This document shows, in pieces, positions 1 through 8,405 of a stretch of 64,000 nucleotides of DNA (the first letter of the stretch is position 1; every line of letters begins with the position of its first letter). Origin of the DNA: JACCQS01 sp963766765 (GTDB lineage Bacteria; Actinomycetota; Actinomycetes; Mycobacteriales; Geodermatophilaceae). Location: assembly GCA_963766765.1 (NCBI GenBank), contig CAVYBR010000014.1, positions 1-64,000 of the forward strand. The letters are read 5' to 3'. Both the position numbers and the translations under genes were made by a program. The notes under the pieces were generated by a model. That model searched no databases. It was not told the origin of the DNA and saw nothing but the letters and a program-made list of their open reading frames with translations.

Positions 1-10
1 TCCCGAGACA

Positions 11-451
11 ATGCCTCTGTGGCGCCTGACTAATTTCCGTATTGCTAAGGTCACCGGTCTGCGGTGGACCGCGACGATCGTCACCGCCGGCTACCTCCTC
101 TACCGCTTCCTCACGATGGGCTTGCTCGATTTCGCGGACTTCCCCACATCGGCAGTGCCGGTCATGGCCATGACCGGTGCGGTGCTCATCGACCTGGCGG
201 TCACCTACCGGGTCCCCGCATTGATCGCCGGCCCGGTGGTCGCACTCGCGACTTACGGGGCTGCCTGGGTGCAGGGGGCCATCTGGGTCATCCCGCCATG
301 GTCATGGTGGTCTGCCCTGCCCGTCTCCGTGGCCTTCGCTTTGCTGTGGTTCGGCGCGGATCGCATTCCGGCAGTGCAAGCGCGCGCACAAGAACACGAT
401 CGAGTCTCGACCGACCCCGCGGATGCGCCACTTCCGCGAAGCATGATCTAG
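11..451 (+). CDS. Small multi-pass membrane protein, possibly the 3' end of a longer gene
   Basis: Open frame of 146 residues with about four hydrophobic stretches (roughly residues 18-35, 47-65, 68-92 and 98-115) and a polar, charged C-terminal tail, so it is an integral membrane protein. I do not recognise the family. The ATG at 11 has only a weak GAG upstream and the frame stays open to the window edge at position 2, so the true start may lie outside the window and this may be only the C-terminal part. The next gene begins 9 bases downstream on the same strand, which suggests co-transcription. Confidence 0.5.
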   Translation: MPLWRLTNFRIAKVTGLRWTATIVTAGYLLYRFLTMGLLDFADFPTSAVPVMAMTGAVLIDLAVTYRVPALIAGPVVALATYGAAWVQGAIWVIPPWSWWSALPVSVAFALLWFGADRIPAVQARAQEHDRVSTDPADAPLPRSMI

Positions 452-460
452 CGTCCAGTC

Positions 461-2050
461 GTGCTTACCGTCGCTGCCCCAACATCGGGGACCGAAGCTG
501 AGCGCGCGGCATACCGCCTCTTCACGCAATGGGACAGCGGGATCCGCGTGCTCGGTGGAATCGCGGCGTTTCGTCCGTACGAAGACCCGGCGACGCGACG
601 GCGACAGGCCGATGTCGTCATTGTCGTGCCGGACGGCGTGATCGTTGCGCGACTGGTCGGCTCCCAGCGGCAGAGTGGTCCGATCGTGACCCATCCGACC
701 GGGGCCTGGACCATCGGTGGCGAGGTGCTCCGGATCATCGGCGGGGGCTCGAATCCCTTGCCGGGGCTACGCGAGGCGCAGGCCGCGGTGGCCGCCACGC
801 TACGGGCCAGCGGCTTGGAGCCGGGGCGGATCGCCATGCTCGTCGCCGTTGGCAACGGCGAGCCGGTGGAGCCCGCCGATGGGCGACTCGCTGACGGCGT
901 CATTGCCTGCCCGATGTCCGAGGAGGGGCTCGCCGTCGGCGTCCGGCGCGCGGCAGCCCTCACGGCCGCAGCGGATGTACGGCAATGGACGACCGCCGAC
1001 GTCAAAGCGGCGCTGTCCTCGATCGGCGCACCCGGGAGGGTGCCGGCGGTCGAGGAGCTCAACGCCGAAGGCTTCATGTACTCGCCCTACATCCTGCGCC
1101 GTCCGGATCTCGTGGCCGCTGCCAGTGCGGTCGCGGCTGCGACCGCAGAGCAACCCGCCACCGATCCCACGGTCGACGATTCGGCAGCCGTCAGTGCGGC
1201 CGCGGGGTCAGTGGACATCGATGACGGCGGCCCGCCCACTCAGGCAGCCGGCGCCGTGCATGAGGACCCAGACGCAGATGTCGGGTTGTCCGGCCTGTTG
1301 AGCGACGGTCCGGCCGATCGGCCGCCGCCTCCCGCGATGCCCCCTGTGTCGCTGGAGCCGCAGCGACCGGGCCCGGGGTACGGCATCGAGTACGACGACG
1401 ATCCCTACGCGGATCAGGGACCGGCCGATGACCCGGACAATCGTCGGCGGTTGCTACGTGTCCTGGGCGTACTCGTAGCGTTGGTTCTGATCGGAACCGC
1501 AGTCTTCGTCGGCTTCCAGATGTTTCTCAGCGACTCGGACGGCGCGACGCAGGTGGATGACACCAGTACCGCCGAGCAGACCTCGACAACGGCGGCCCCG
1601 AGTACCCAGCAGATCCGCGACAACACCTACACCTTGGCCCTGTCTCGCGACGGCGACACCTGTGCGGGCAACGCCAACGGTCAGGTGGGGGACTATTTCG
1701 ACACGACTGACTGCATGTCGCTCGAGCGGGAGATGTACACGACCGAGCTCAACGGCGAAGGCGTGCTGGTGTCCATCGCTCGGGTGACCATGCCCGACGA
1801 GGCGACCGCTTCTGCCTTCAAGGACCTCGTCGATGCCGACGGCACCGGGAACATCGACGATCTGTTCGAGTCCGGCGAAACCATTCCGAACGGGCCGTCC
1901 GAACTGGTGCCGCTCGGATACGACTCCGGTCTCGACGGTCAAGTGGTGACGATCGTGGTCACTGGATGGAGCGACCCCGCGACAGCGAGCGGAGAAGACG
2001 CGCTCGATGATGTGGCGGCAGAGGCACTCGACCTCCAGCCCCCGACCTGA
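461..2050 (+). CDS. Single-pass membrane protein with cytoplasmic N-domain and Thr-rich extracytoplasmic C-domain
   Basis: The 529-residue product has a folded N-terminal region (about 1-215), an acidic Pro/Asp/Ala-rich linker (about 220-325), one transmembrane helix preceded by RRR (about 330-353) and an external Thr/Ser-rich segment leading to a small C-terminal domain (about 385-529) with two Cys (CAG and DCM contexts) that could form a disulfide. The N-terminal part contains a VVIVVPDGVIVARLVG strand pattern faintly like nuclease-related (NERD) domains, but catalytic residues are not evident, so no function is assigned. The GTG start lacks a clear ribosome site and may be leaderless or coupled to the gene before it. 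The positive-inside rule puts the N-domain in the cytoplasm. Confidence 0.7.
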   Translation: MLTVAAPTSGTEAERAAYRLFTQWDSGIRVLGGIAAFRPYEDPATRRRQADVVIVVPDGVIVARLVGSQRQSGPIVTHPTGAWTIGGEVLRIIGGGSNPLPGLREAQAAVAATLRASGLEPGRIAMLVAVGNGEPVEPADGRLADGVIACPMSEEGLAVGVRRAAALTAAADVRQWTTADVKAALSSIGAPGRVPAVEELNAEGFMYSPYILRRPDLVAAASAVAAATAEQPATDPTVDDSAAVSAAAGSVDIDDGGPPTQAAGAVHEDPDADVGLSGLLSDGPADRPPPPAMPPVSLEPQRPGPGYGIEYDDDPYADQGPADDPDNRRRLLRVLGVLVALVLIGTAVFVGFQMFLSDSDGATQVDDTSTAEQTSTTAAPSTQQIRDNTYTLALSRDGDTCAGNANGQVGDYFDTTDCMSLEREMYTTELNGEGVLVSIARVTMPDEATASAFKDLVDADGTGNIDDLFESGETIPNGPSELVPLGYDSGLDGQVVTIVVTGWSDPATASGEDALDDVAAEALDLQPPT

Positions 2051-2063
2051 GCGGAGCAGCTCG

Positions 2064-3080
2064 ATGCGCGTCCTCGTCCTGGGTGGGACGGTCTTTCTCT
2101 CCCGAACCATCGCCGAAGTCGCCCGCGATGCGGGTCACGAGGTCACCTGTGTCAGCCGCGGGATGTCCGGCAACCCGCCGGAGGGCGTCGAGTTCGTCGC
2201 TGCGGATCGGGACGCGCCGGACGGGCTCGCGGAGCTGGCCGGATCGGCGTTCGACGCTGTGGTCGATGTCGAGCGACAGTCCCCGAGCCGGGTCACCCGG
2301 GCACTGGAGGCCTTGGGCGAGAGAGCCGGCCACTGGACCTACGTGTCGAGCGGTTCGGTCTACACCGATTCGGCCACAACAGGTCAGGATGTCGCCGGCT
2401 CCCCGGTCGAAACCGCGCCGCCTGAGGGCTCCGATGAGGAAGATCCCGAGCTGTACGGTCCGTTCAAGGCTGCCTGTGAGGCAGCAGTCACCGAGCGGGT
2501 GGGGGACCGGGCCTTCATCTGCCGTGCCGGGCTCATCGTCGGACCGCGCGACACGTCTGACCGGTTCGGTTACTGGCCGGCCCGGCTCGCGCGCGGGGGA
2601 GAGGTCCTTGTCCCTGGTGCTCCGGAAGACCTCGTGCAATACATCGACGTACGGGATCTTGCCGAGTGGATCGTCTCGGCCGCTGAGCAGGGGATCGTCG
2701 GCACCTTTGACGGCGTCGCCGCGGCACAACCTTGGGGAGAAGTGCTCGGCGACATGGTCACGGCGGTCGGTGGACCCGAGGTGTCCCTGACGTGGGTTCC
2801 GACTGAGTGGCTGACGGAGAAGCTGGTCGCGCCCTGGGCTGGACCCGACTCGCTGCCGCTGTGGTTGCCGTTGCCGGAGTATGCGGGGTTCATGAGCCGC
2901 GACGTCTCGGCCTCGGTCGCGGCGGGTCTGCGGACGCGTGGCACCGCCGAGATTGCGACCGCGGCCCTGGAGTGGGAACGAGTCCTCGGGCTCGAGCGGG
3001 ACCGACGCTCAGGGATCACACCGGAGCGTGAGGCAGAGCTCCTGGCGGCCTGGCACGCCGCTCACGACGACTCAGGCTGA
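2064..3080 (+). CDS. NAD-dependent epimerase/dehydratase family protein (extended SDR)
   Basis: Predicted 338-residue Rossmann-fold enzyme. The N-terminus MRVLVLGGTVFLSRTIAEVA is a variant nucleotide-binding motif (GGTxFLS type) typical of actinobacterial extended SDRs that act on nucleotide sugars or similar substrates. A YGPFK segment near residue 130 is the probable catalytic Tyr-x3-Lys. I placed the start at ATG 2064 because GGAG lies 8 bases upstream and the glycine motif follows at once; the in-frame start at 2007 would add a low-complexity tail over the end of the preceding gene. The gap to the upstream membrane-protein gene is 13 bases. The 3' end overlaps the convergent TetR gene by 9 bases. 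The substrate cannot be read from the sequence. Confidence 0.8.
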   Translation: MRVLVLGGTVFLSRTIAEVARDAGHEVTCVSRGMSGNPPEGVEFVAADRDAPDGLAELAGSAFDAVVDVERQSPSRVTRALEALGERAGHWTYVSSGSVYTDSATTGQDVAGSPVETAPPEGSDEEDPELYGPFKAACEAAVTERVGDRAFICRAGLIVGPRDTSDRFGYWPARLARGGEVLVPGAPEDLVQYIDVRDLAEWIVSAAEQGIVGTFDGVAAAQPWGEVLGDMVTAVGGPEVSLTWVPTEWLTEKLVAPWAGPDSLPLWLPLPEYAGFMSRDVSASVAAGLRTRGTAEIATAALEWERVLGLERDRRSGITPEREAELLAAWHAAHDDSG

Positions 3081-3731
3081 GGTGGCCGCGGCAAGCGCCA
3101 TGGCCTGGAGAATCTCAGCCATCTCGTCGGTTCCCACCGTCCCAGCGCTGTGCGGGGTGGAGTTGATCAGTCCGAACAACGCATGGGCGCGTGCTCGGAT
3201 CTGTGCCTGTCGTGCTTCCGGATGCAGTTGGGCAAGGACACGCACCCAGACCTCGACGTAGCGGCGCTGGAGTTGGCGGACCTGATGGCGTTGCACCTCG
3301 GCCACATTGGCAAGGTCGCGATCCTGGACGACGATCAAGGCGGGGTTCGACAGGGCGAAGTCCGTCTGCCAGGCGATGAGCCCGGCGATCGCAGCTGCGG
3401 GATCGCCCTGCGCTGCTTCGACGCGAGCCTCGCCGCCGGCCAAGAGGCGTTCGCTGATCCGTACCAGCATTTCGGCGAGGATCGCGTCCTTGCCGTCGAA
3501 GTGCCGATAGATGCCGGGGCCGGTGATCCCGGCTGCGGCGCCGATGTCATCGACTCCGACGCCGTGGAACCCGCGCTCGGCAAACAGTTGCGCGGCCACC
3601 CGGAGGATCTCGTCGCGTCGGGTCACCCCGCGACCGTTCGCGTCGTCGCGGTGTACGGCGGCATCCGACAGCGGGGGCCTGACCCGGCCCGATTCAGCAG
3701 AAAGCTGGTCAGGCTCAGCGGGTCTGCTCAT
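3072..3731 (-). CDS. TetR/AcrR family transcriptional regulator
   Basis: The 219-residue protein has a helix-turn-helix at about residues 38-85 (RRDEILRVAAQLFAERGFHG, then GVDDIGAAAGITGPGIYRHF), the classic TetR DNA-binding domain ending in YRHFxGKD, followed by a helical ligand-binding domain. Its extended N-terminus (about 35 residues) is polar and may be disordered, or the start may lie further downstream. It is convergent with the epimerase gene and lies 17 bases beyond the ferritin stop on the same strand, so it could be read through from the ferritin promoter. Mycobacterial carboxylase loci have their own TetR regulator, so it may act on the branched-chain catabolic operon at 4.6 kb; that is inference only. 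Confidence 0.85.
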   Translation of the reverse strand: MSRPAEPDQLSAESGRVRPPLSDAAVHRDDANGRGVTRRDEILRVAAQLFAERGFHGVGVDDIGAAAGITGPGIYRHFDGKDAILAEMLVRISERLLAGGEARVEAAQGDPAAAIAGLIAWQTDFALSNPALIVVQDRDLANVAEVQRHQVRQLQRRYVEVWVRVLAQLHPEARQAQIRARAHALFGLINSTPHSAGTVGTDEMAEILQAMALAAATSA

Positions 3732-3748
3732 GCTGTGGACGTGTCCGT

Positions 3749-4273
3749 TCAGGTGCCGGCGATGGTGGGCGCGGTCGGATCCGTTGTGGCTTTCCGGTTC
3801 TCCCTAGCCAGGTAGTCCTCGATCGCTTCAATGTCATTGACCGAACGTTGGACGACGGTGAGCAGATCGCTCATCTTGGAGACTTCCTCGACCTGTTCTT
3901 TGATGAACCACTGCATGAACTGATCGGAGGCGAAGTCGTTCTCCTCCCGGGCAATGCCGGTCAGGTCATAGATCTGCTGGGTGACTCGCTTTTCCTGTGC
4001 CAGAGCCAGTTGCACGGGGGCCACGACGTCGGCGAAGTCGTTGATCGGCCCCTCGATGGCCGGGATGACGACCTTCGCGTCGGCGTCGAGCAGATATTGG
4101 ACCATCATCATCGCGTGATTGCGCTCCTCGAGGGATTGCGCGTAGAACAGCGCAGCCATCTGGGGCATGGTCAGGTCGTCGAAATAGATCGCGCACGCGA
4201 GATACTGCTGGTGGGCGGCAAACTCGTTCCCGATCTGCTCGTTCAACCGGGCGATGAAACGTGGCGCTGCCAT
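3749..4273 (-). CDS. bfrB: Ferritin (non-haem, FtnA/BfrB type)
   Basis: Iron-storage protein of 174 residues that oxidises Fe(II) and stores it as ferric mineral in a 24-mer. Every ferroxidase-centre ligand of bacterial FtnA is present at the same number: Glu17, Glu50, His53, Glu94, Gln127 and Glu130. The haem-ligating Met of bacterioferritins is not evident, so this is the mycobacterial BfrB-like class. Start is ATG at 4273 with AGGAG 7 bases upstream; an in-frame extension to 4378 would add an unrelated tail. An inverted repeat resembling IdeR half-sites lies 31-61 bases upstream, which would fit iron-dependent control. Confidence 0.93.
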   Translation of the reverse strand: MAAPRFIARLNEQIGNEFAAHQQYLACAIYFDDLTMPQMAALFYAQSLEERNHAMMMVQYLLDADAKVVIPAIEGPINDFADVVAPVQLALAQEKRVTQQIYDLTGIAREENDFASDQFMQWFIKEQVEEVSKMSDLLTVVQRSVNDIEAIEDYLARENRKATTDPTAPTIAGT

Positions 4274-4303
4274 CGAGTGCTCCTGATCTAGTGGCCGCGG
4301 TCC

Positions 4304-4334
4304 GGCTAAGCCGCAGTTCGCAGGAAACTTAGCC
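4304..4334. promoter_or_regulatory. Putative iron-regulator operator upstream of ferritin
   Basis: A perfect 7-base inverted repeat, GGCTAAG at 4304-4310 and CTTAGCC at 4328-4334, separated by 17 bases. On the ferritin strand the distal copy reads AGGCTAAG, which matches the central AGGCTAA of the IdeR/DtxR consensus (TTAGGTTAGGCTAACCTAA). It sits 31-61 bases before the ferritin start codon. Mycobacterial bfrB is known to be controlled by IdeR through paired sites; assignment here is inference from half-site similarity. Confidence 0.35.
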
Positions 4335-4390
4335 TGTCGCAGCTTTCTCCAGCCGCCGGGAGACCGTTGCGGCGCCACTAGGCTCGCGCC

Positions 4391-4582
4391 GTGCGCAAGC
4401 CCAAGAAGAGCTGCTGCCTGTCCAAGCCGAGGTGCGACAGATGCCCGGTGCGGATGCTGGCGGAGGGCAGATTACCGAAGGGCTACGCGGTCAAGCGGCG
4501 CAAGCTGGTCAAGCTGGAGAAGGTGGCCGGTAGGAAGCACGGCAAGAAGAACGCGAAGCAGAAAAGGCCAAAGGCTGCCTGA
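4391..4582 (+). CDS. Small Cys-rich, Lys/Arg-rich conserved protein
   Basis: A 63-residue protein with an N-terminal cysteine cluster (Cys8, Cys9, Cys15 and Cys18, in CCLSKPRCDRCPVRML) and a very basic C-terminal half rich in Lys. The cysteine spacing suggests a small zinc-binding knuckle, and the basic tail suggests nucleic-acid or ribosome contact. Proteins of this kind recur in actinobacteria as conserved hypotheticals; I do not know a demonstrated function. The GTG start is divergent from ferritin across 117 bases. Codon use matches its neighbours. Confidence 0.7.
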   Translation: MRKPKKSCCLSKPRCDRCPVRMLAEGRLPKGYAVKRRKLVKLEKVAGRKHGKKNAKQKRPKAA

Positions 4583-4589
4583 CCGACTC

Positions 4590-4607
4590 TGTTAACGGCT
4601 GTTAACA
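4590..4607. promoter_or_regulatory. Perfect palindromic operator candidate before the leucine catabolic operon
   Basis: TGTTAACGGCTGTTAACA: perfect 7-base arms with a 4-base spacer, ending 34 bases before the GTG of the carboxylase beta gene and just after the stop of the small protein gene. It is AT-rich in a high-GC context. The size and symmetry fit a TetR- or GntR-type dimer site, probably for a repressor answering to an acyl-CoA or branched-chain ligand. The cognate regulator is not identified. Confidence 0.55.
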
Positions 4608-4641
4608 TTACTCGGAATATGTGCTTGGATGAGGGGTGCTA

Positions 4642-6255
4642 GTGGACGGGCCTGTGCTAACCAGCTCCGCTGACCCCCGCAGTGACGCATTCGGCAGCAA
4701 TCGTGAAGCCCACGAGTTGCTCATCCGGGATCTGTACGACCAACTCTCCGCAGTGGCCGAAGGCGGTGGCGAGAAGTCGCGGACCCGGCATCTGTCCCGC
4801 GGAAAGATGTTGCCCCGTGATCGGGTGGACGCACTGGTCGATTCGGCATCCCCCTTTCTCGAGCTCTCGCCACTTGCGGCACACGGCCTCTACGACGGGG
4901 AAGCCCCCGGCGCCGGCTTGATCACCGGCGTCGGGCGGGTATCGGGGCGGGAATGCGTAGTCGTCGCCAACGACGCTACCGTCAAAGGCGGCACCTACTA
5001 CCCGCTCACTGTCAAGAAGCACTTACGCGCTCAAGAGGTCGCCCGCCAGAACCGGCTTCCTTGCATCTATCTCGTCGACTCCGGCGGTGCGTTCCTGCCG
5101 CGACAGGACGAGGTATTTCCCGACCGCGATCATTTCGGGCGGATTTTCTACAACCAGGCGATGATGTCGCGCGAAGCCATTCCTCAGGTCGCCGCTGTCA
5201 TGGGCTCGTGCACCGCCGGTGGCGCGTATATGCCGGCGATGAGCGACGAGGCCGTCATCGTCCGCAACCAAGGCACGATCTTCCTGGGCGGGCCACCACT
5301 GGTGAAGGCAGCGACCGGGGAAGTCGTGACCGCCGAGCAACTGGGCGGTGGTGACCTGCACAGCCGGACCAGCGGTGTCACCGATCACCTCGCCGAGGAC
5401 GACGCACATGCGCTGCAGATCGTGCGGCAGATCATCAGCACGCTCGGACCACGGTCCCAGCGACCGTGGGAAGTCCAAGCGACCGAGGAACCAGCAGTCG
5501 ACCCGGACCAACTCCTCGGGGTGCTGCCAACGGACACGCGTACTCCGTACGACGTGCGCGAGGTCATTGCCCGGATGGTGGACGGCAGCCGCTTCGCGGA
5601 GTTCAAGGCGCTGTACGGGCAGACCTTGGTCACTGGCTTTGCGCGCATTCACGGACACCCGGTAGGGATCATCGCCAACAACGGGATCCTGTTCTCGGAG
5701 TCCGCGTTGAAGGGTGCGCACTTCATCCAGCTGTGCGATCGCCGCAGCATCCCGCTGTTGTTCCTGCAGAACATCACCGGCTTCATGGTTGGTCGCGACT
5801 ACGAGGCGGGGGGCATCGCCAAGGCGGGCGCGAAGATGGTCACGGCTGTCGCGTGCGCTCGGGTCCCGAAGCTGACGGTGGTGATCGGTGGCTCGTTCGG
5901 CGCCGGCAACTACGCGATGTGCGGCCGCGCCTACTCGCCCCGATTCCTGTGGACGTGGCCGAACGCTCGGATCTCAGTGATGGGCGGTGAGCAGGCCGCT
6001 TCGGTTCTCGCCCAGGTCCGCCGTGATCAGTACGAGAAGTCCGGCTCGGAATGGAGTTCCGCGGAAGAGGAGTCGTTCAAGGAGCCGATCCGGCAGCAGT
6101 ACGAGCGCCAGGGCCATCCCTACTACGCGACCGCCAGGCTCTGGGATGACGGTGTTCTGGATCCGCGCCGGACCCGCACTGTCCTCGGCTTGGCGCTTTC
6201 CGCTTGCGCCAACGCACCCCTCGAGGACGTCGGCTACGGCGTCTTCCGGATGTGA
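4642..6255 (+). CDS. liuB: Acyl-CoA carboxylase beta subunit (methylcrotonyl-CoA carboxylase carboxyltransferase)
   Basis: Carboxyltransferase subunit of 537 residues that moves the carboxyl group from biotin to an acyl-CoA, most likely 3-methylcrotonyl-CoA. The two crotonase-type halves are present, with the acyl-CoA carboxylase signatures GSCTAGGAYMPAMSDE in the N-half and GGSFGAGNYAMCGRAYSPRF in the C-half. Linkage to a biotin carboxylase, HMG-CoA lyase and acyl-CoA dehydrogenase points to the leucine/isovalerate pathway and corresponds to mycobacterial AccD1. I chose GTG 4642 because AGGGG lies 5 bases before it; GTG 4636 is also in frame but overlaps that site. It is the first gene of the operon and follows the TGTTAAC palindrome. 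Confidence 0.9.
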   Translation: MDGPVLTSSADPRSDAFGSNREAHELLIRDLYDQLSAVAEGGGEKSRTRHLSRGKMLPRDRVDALVDSASPFLELSPLAAHGLYDGEAPGAGLITGVGRVSGRECVVVANDATVKGGTYYPLTVKKHLRAQEVARQNRLPCIYLVDSGGAFLPRQDEVFPDRDHFGRIFYNQAMMSREAIPQVAAVMGSCTAGGAYMPAMSDEAVIVRNQGTIFLGGPPLVKAATGEVVTAEQLGGGDLHSRTSGVTDHLAEDDAHALQIVRQIISTLGPRSQRPWEVQATEEPAVDPDQLLGVLPTDTRTPYDVREVIARMVDGSRFAEFKALYGQTLVTGFARIHGHPVGIIANNGILFSESALKGAHFIQLCDRRSIPLLFLQNITGFMVGRDYEAGGIAKAGAKMVTAVACARVPKLTVVIGGSFGAGNYAMCGRAYSPRFLWTWPNARISVMGGEQAASVLAQVRRDQYEKSGSEWSSAEEESFKEPIRQQYERQGHPYYATARLWDDGVLDPRRTRTVLGLALSACANAPLEDVGYGVFRM

Positions 6256-6267
6256 AGCGGTGATCAC

Positions 6268-8403
6268 GTGACGACGAGCCCGATACCGGCGCGAGACGTC
6301 TCCAAGACGCCGCTGTTCGACACCGTGCTGATCGCCAACCGCGGGGAGATCGCGGTGCGGATCGCCCGGACGCTGCGGGACCTGGGGATCCGCTCGGTCG
6401 CCGTCTACTCCGACGCCGACACCGGTGCCCGGCACACTCAAGTTGCCGATGTCGCCGTGCACATCGGCGGGTCGGCCGCGGCGGAGAGCTATCTGAACAT
6501 CGATGCGATTCTCGATGCTGCCCAGCGGACCGGCGCCCAGGCAATCCACCCTGGATATGGCTTTCTCGCCGAGAATGCGGCTTTTGCGCGGGCATGTGCG
6601 GCGGCCGGAATCGTGTTCATCGGACCGCCGGTCAGCGCCATCGAGGAGATGGGCGACAAGATCCGCGCGAAGCAGACCGTGCAGGCAGCCGGGGTGCCGG
6701 TCGTGCCCGGCCGCCATGACGTCGGCATGGACGACGACGCTCTGGCGGCCGCAGCTCATGAGATCGGCTTCCCGGTTCTGCTCAAGCCCAGCGCCGGTGG
6801 CGGCGGCAAGGGGATGCGTCTGGTCACTGATCCGACCAACCTGGCCGACGAGATCGCTGGCGCCCGCCGGGAGGCCCGAAGCTCCTTCGGCGACGACGCA
6901 CTGCTCGTCGAGCGCTACGTCGACAGACCACGGCACATCGAGATCCAGGTCCTTGCCGACAATCACGGAACTGTGCTGCATCTCGGCGAACGCGAGTGCA
7001 GCCTGCAACGCCGCCACCAGAAGATCATCGAAGAGGCCCCATCACCGCTGTTGGACGCAGGCATGCGGGAGTCCATGGGAAACGCCGCCGTCGAGGCCGC
7101 CCGCACCGTCGGGTACGTCGGCGCCGGCACGGTCGAATTCATCGTCAGTGCGGACCGTCCGGGGGAGTTCTTCTTCCTGGAGATGAACACCCGGCTCCAG
7201 GTCGAACACCCGGTCACCGAACTCGTGATCGGGATCGACTTGGTCGAGGCGCAGGTCAGGATCGCGGCGGGACAAGCGATTGGCCTCAAGCAGGCCGACG
7301 TCACCCTGCGCGGGCACGCGATCGAGGCCCGGGTCTACGCCGAGGATCCGGCGCGCGGCTTCCTGCCGTCGGCAGGCCGGGTCCTGGATCTGCACGAACC
7401 GAGCGGTCTTCACGTCCGGGTCGACTCCTCGCTCTCGACGGGGATGGTCATAGGGACGGACTACGACCCCATGCTCGCCAAGGTCATCGCCTGGGGGCAT
7501 GACCGCGAGGCCGCCCGCCGCCGACTGCTCGGGGCGCTCGCGGACACCGTCATCCTCGGCCTCCGTACCAATGTGGGCTACCTGCGCGCGCTGCTGGCCG
7601 ACCCAGCCGTGGTCGCGGGGGACTTGGACACCGGCTTGGTCGAACGTCGTGGCGCGGAGCTGGTGCCGCCGTTCGACGACGAGGTGCTTGCAGCGGCTGT
7701 GCTGCTGCGGCTGCTGGAACTGGAGCCGACGAAAGCGGTCGTGGATCTCTTCGACGTTCCCGGCGGCTGGCGAGTCGGTCAACCGGCGTGGGCCAGTTGG
7801 CGGATGCAGGTCGCCGGGCAGGATCCGGTCACGGTCCGGGTCCGCGGGCGGGCGGGTGCCGCGGAGGTGGCCGTTGGTGACGGCGACGCAATACCTGCCT
7901 CCGCCCACTGGGACGACCCATACCTGCACGTCACCGTCGGCGGCCGGCGCTCCCGCTACGCCTACGCCGAGGACGGCGATGTCGCCTGGTTCGGGCGCGA
8001 CGGCGATGCGGTCAGCATCCGAGAGACGGACGCGCTCGCGGCGGCCCGGCACACCGACGACGCAGCTGCGGCCACCGGCTCGGTGCTGGCGCCGATGCCC
8101 GGCACCGTGACGCTCGTCCGCGCGGCGCAGGGTGCGACCGTGGTGAAGGGTCAGCCCCTGGTCGTCGTCGAGGCGATGAAGATGGAACATGTTCTCGCCG
8201 CGCCGATCGATGGCGTGCTCTCCGAGCTGTCGGTGGTCGCAGGTCAACAGGTCGCGATGGACGAGCGGCTCGCCGTTGTCGTTGCCGCCGAACCTGGCGG
8301 TTTCTCCGGAAACCGCCAAGAGCCAGCCGGGGATGCGGACCCCACGCTTGGCGGTTTCTCCGGAAACCGCCAAGAGTCAGCCGCGGAAACGGGGGACGGC
8401 TGA
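6268..8403 (+). CDS. liuD: Acyl-CoA carboxylase alpha subunit (biotin carboxylase + biotin carboxyl carrier)
   Basis: A 711-residue protein that carboxylates its own biotin with ATP and bicarbonate. Order: biotin carboxylase N-domain (VLIANRGEIAVRIARTLRDL, about 17-130), ATP-grasp domain (GGGGKGMR near 190; EMNTRLQVEHPVTE near 310), C-domain, linker, and biotinyl domain with EAMKMEH near residue 637. It lies 12 bases after the beta subunit and 2 before HMG-CoA lyase. The last 35 or so residues lie beyond the normal end of the biotinyl domain and consist of an 18-residue unit repeated twice (GGFSGNRQE core), encoded by a palindromic DNA repeat. This tail is unusual, but the catalytic domains are complete. 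Confidence 0.93.
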   Translation: MTTSPIPARDVSKTPLFDTVLIANRGEIAVRIARTLRDLGIRSVAVYSDADTGARHTQVADVAVHIGGSAAAESYLNIDAILDAAQRTGAQAIHPGYGFLAENAAFARACAAAGIVFIGPPVSAIEEMGDKIRAKQTVQAAGVPVVPGRHDVGMDDDALAAAAHEIGFPVLLKPSAGGGGKGMRLVTDPTNLADEIAGARREARSSFGDDALLVERYVDRPRHIEIQVLADNHGTVLHLGERECSLQRRHQKIIEEAPSPLLDAGMRESMGNAAVEAARTVGYVGAGTVEFIVSADRPGEFFFLEMNTRLQVEHPVTELVIGIDLVEAQVRIAAGQAIGLKQADVTLRGHAIEARVYAEDPARGFLPSAGRVLDLHEPSGLHVRVDSSLSTGMVIGTDYDPMLAKVIAWGHDREAARRRLLGALADTVILGLRTNVGYLRALLADPAVVAGDLDTGLVERRGAELVPPFDDEVLAAAVLLRLLELEPTKAVVDLFDVPGGWRVGQPAWASWRMQVAGQDPVTVRVRGRAGAAEVAVGDGDAIPASAHWDDPYLHVTVGGRRSRYAYAEDGDVAWFGRDGDAVSIRETDALAAARHTDDAAAATGSVLAPMPGTVTLVRAAQGATVVKGQPLVVVEAMKMEHVLAAPIDGVLSELSVVAGQQVAMDERLAVVVAAEPGGFSGNRQEPAGDADPTLGGFSGNRQESAAETGDG
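8295..8374. repeat. Two in-frame tandem copies of a palindromic repeat
   Basis: Copy one (8295-8318) has arms TGGCGGTTTC and GAAACCGCCA around a TCCG spacer. Copy two (8347-8374) has 12-base arms CTTGGCGGTTTC and GAAACCGCCAAG around the same spacer. The copies are 54 bases apart (18 codons), so the reading frame is kept and each encodes GGFSGNRQE. The core resembles the repeats at 44080-44139, and a 13-base stretch (GCGGTTTCCGGAG on the other strand) recurs in the hairpin at 36705-36777. Confidence 0.8.
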
Positions 8404-8405
8404 TC

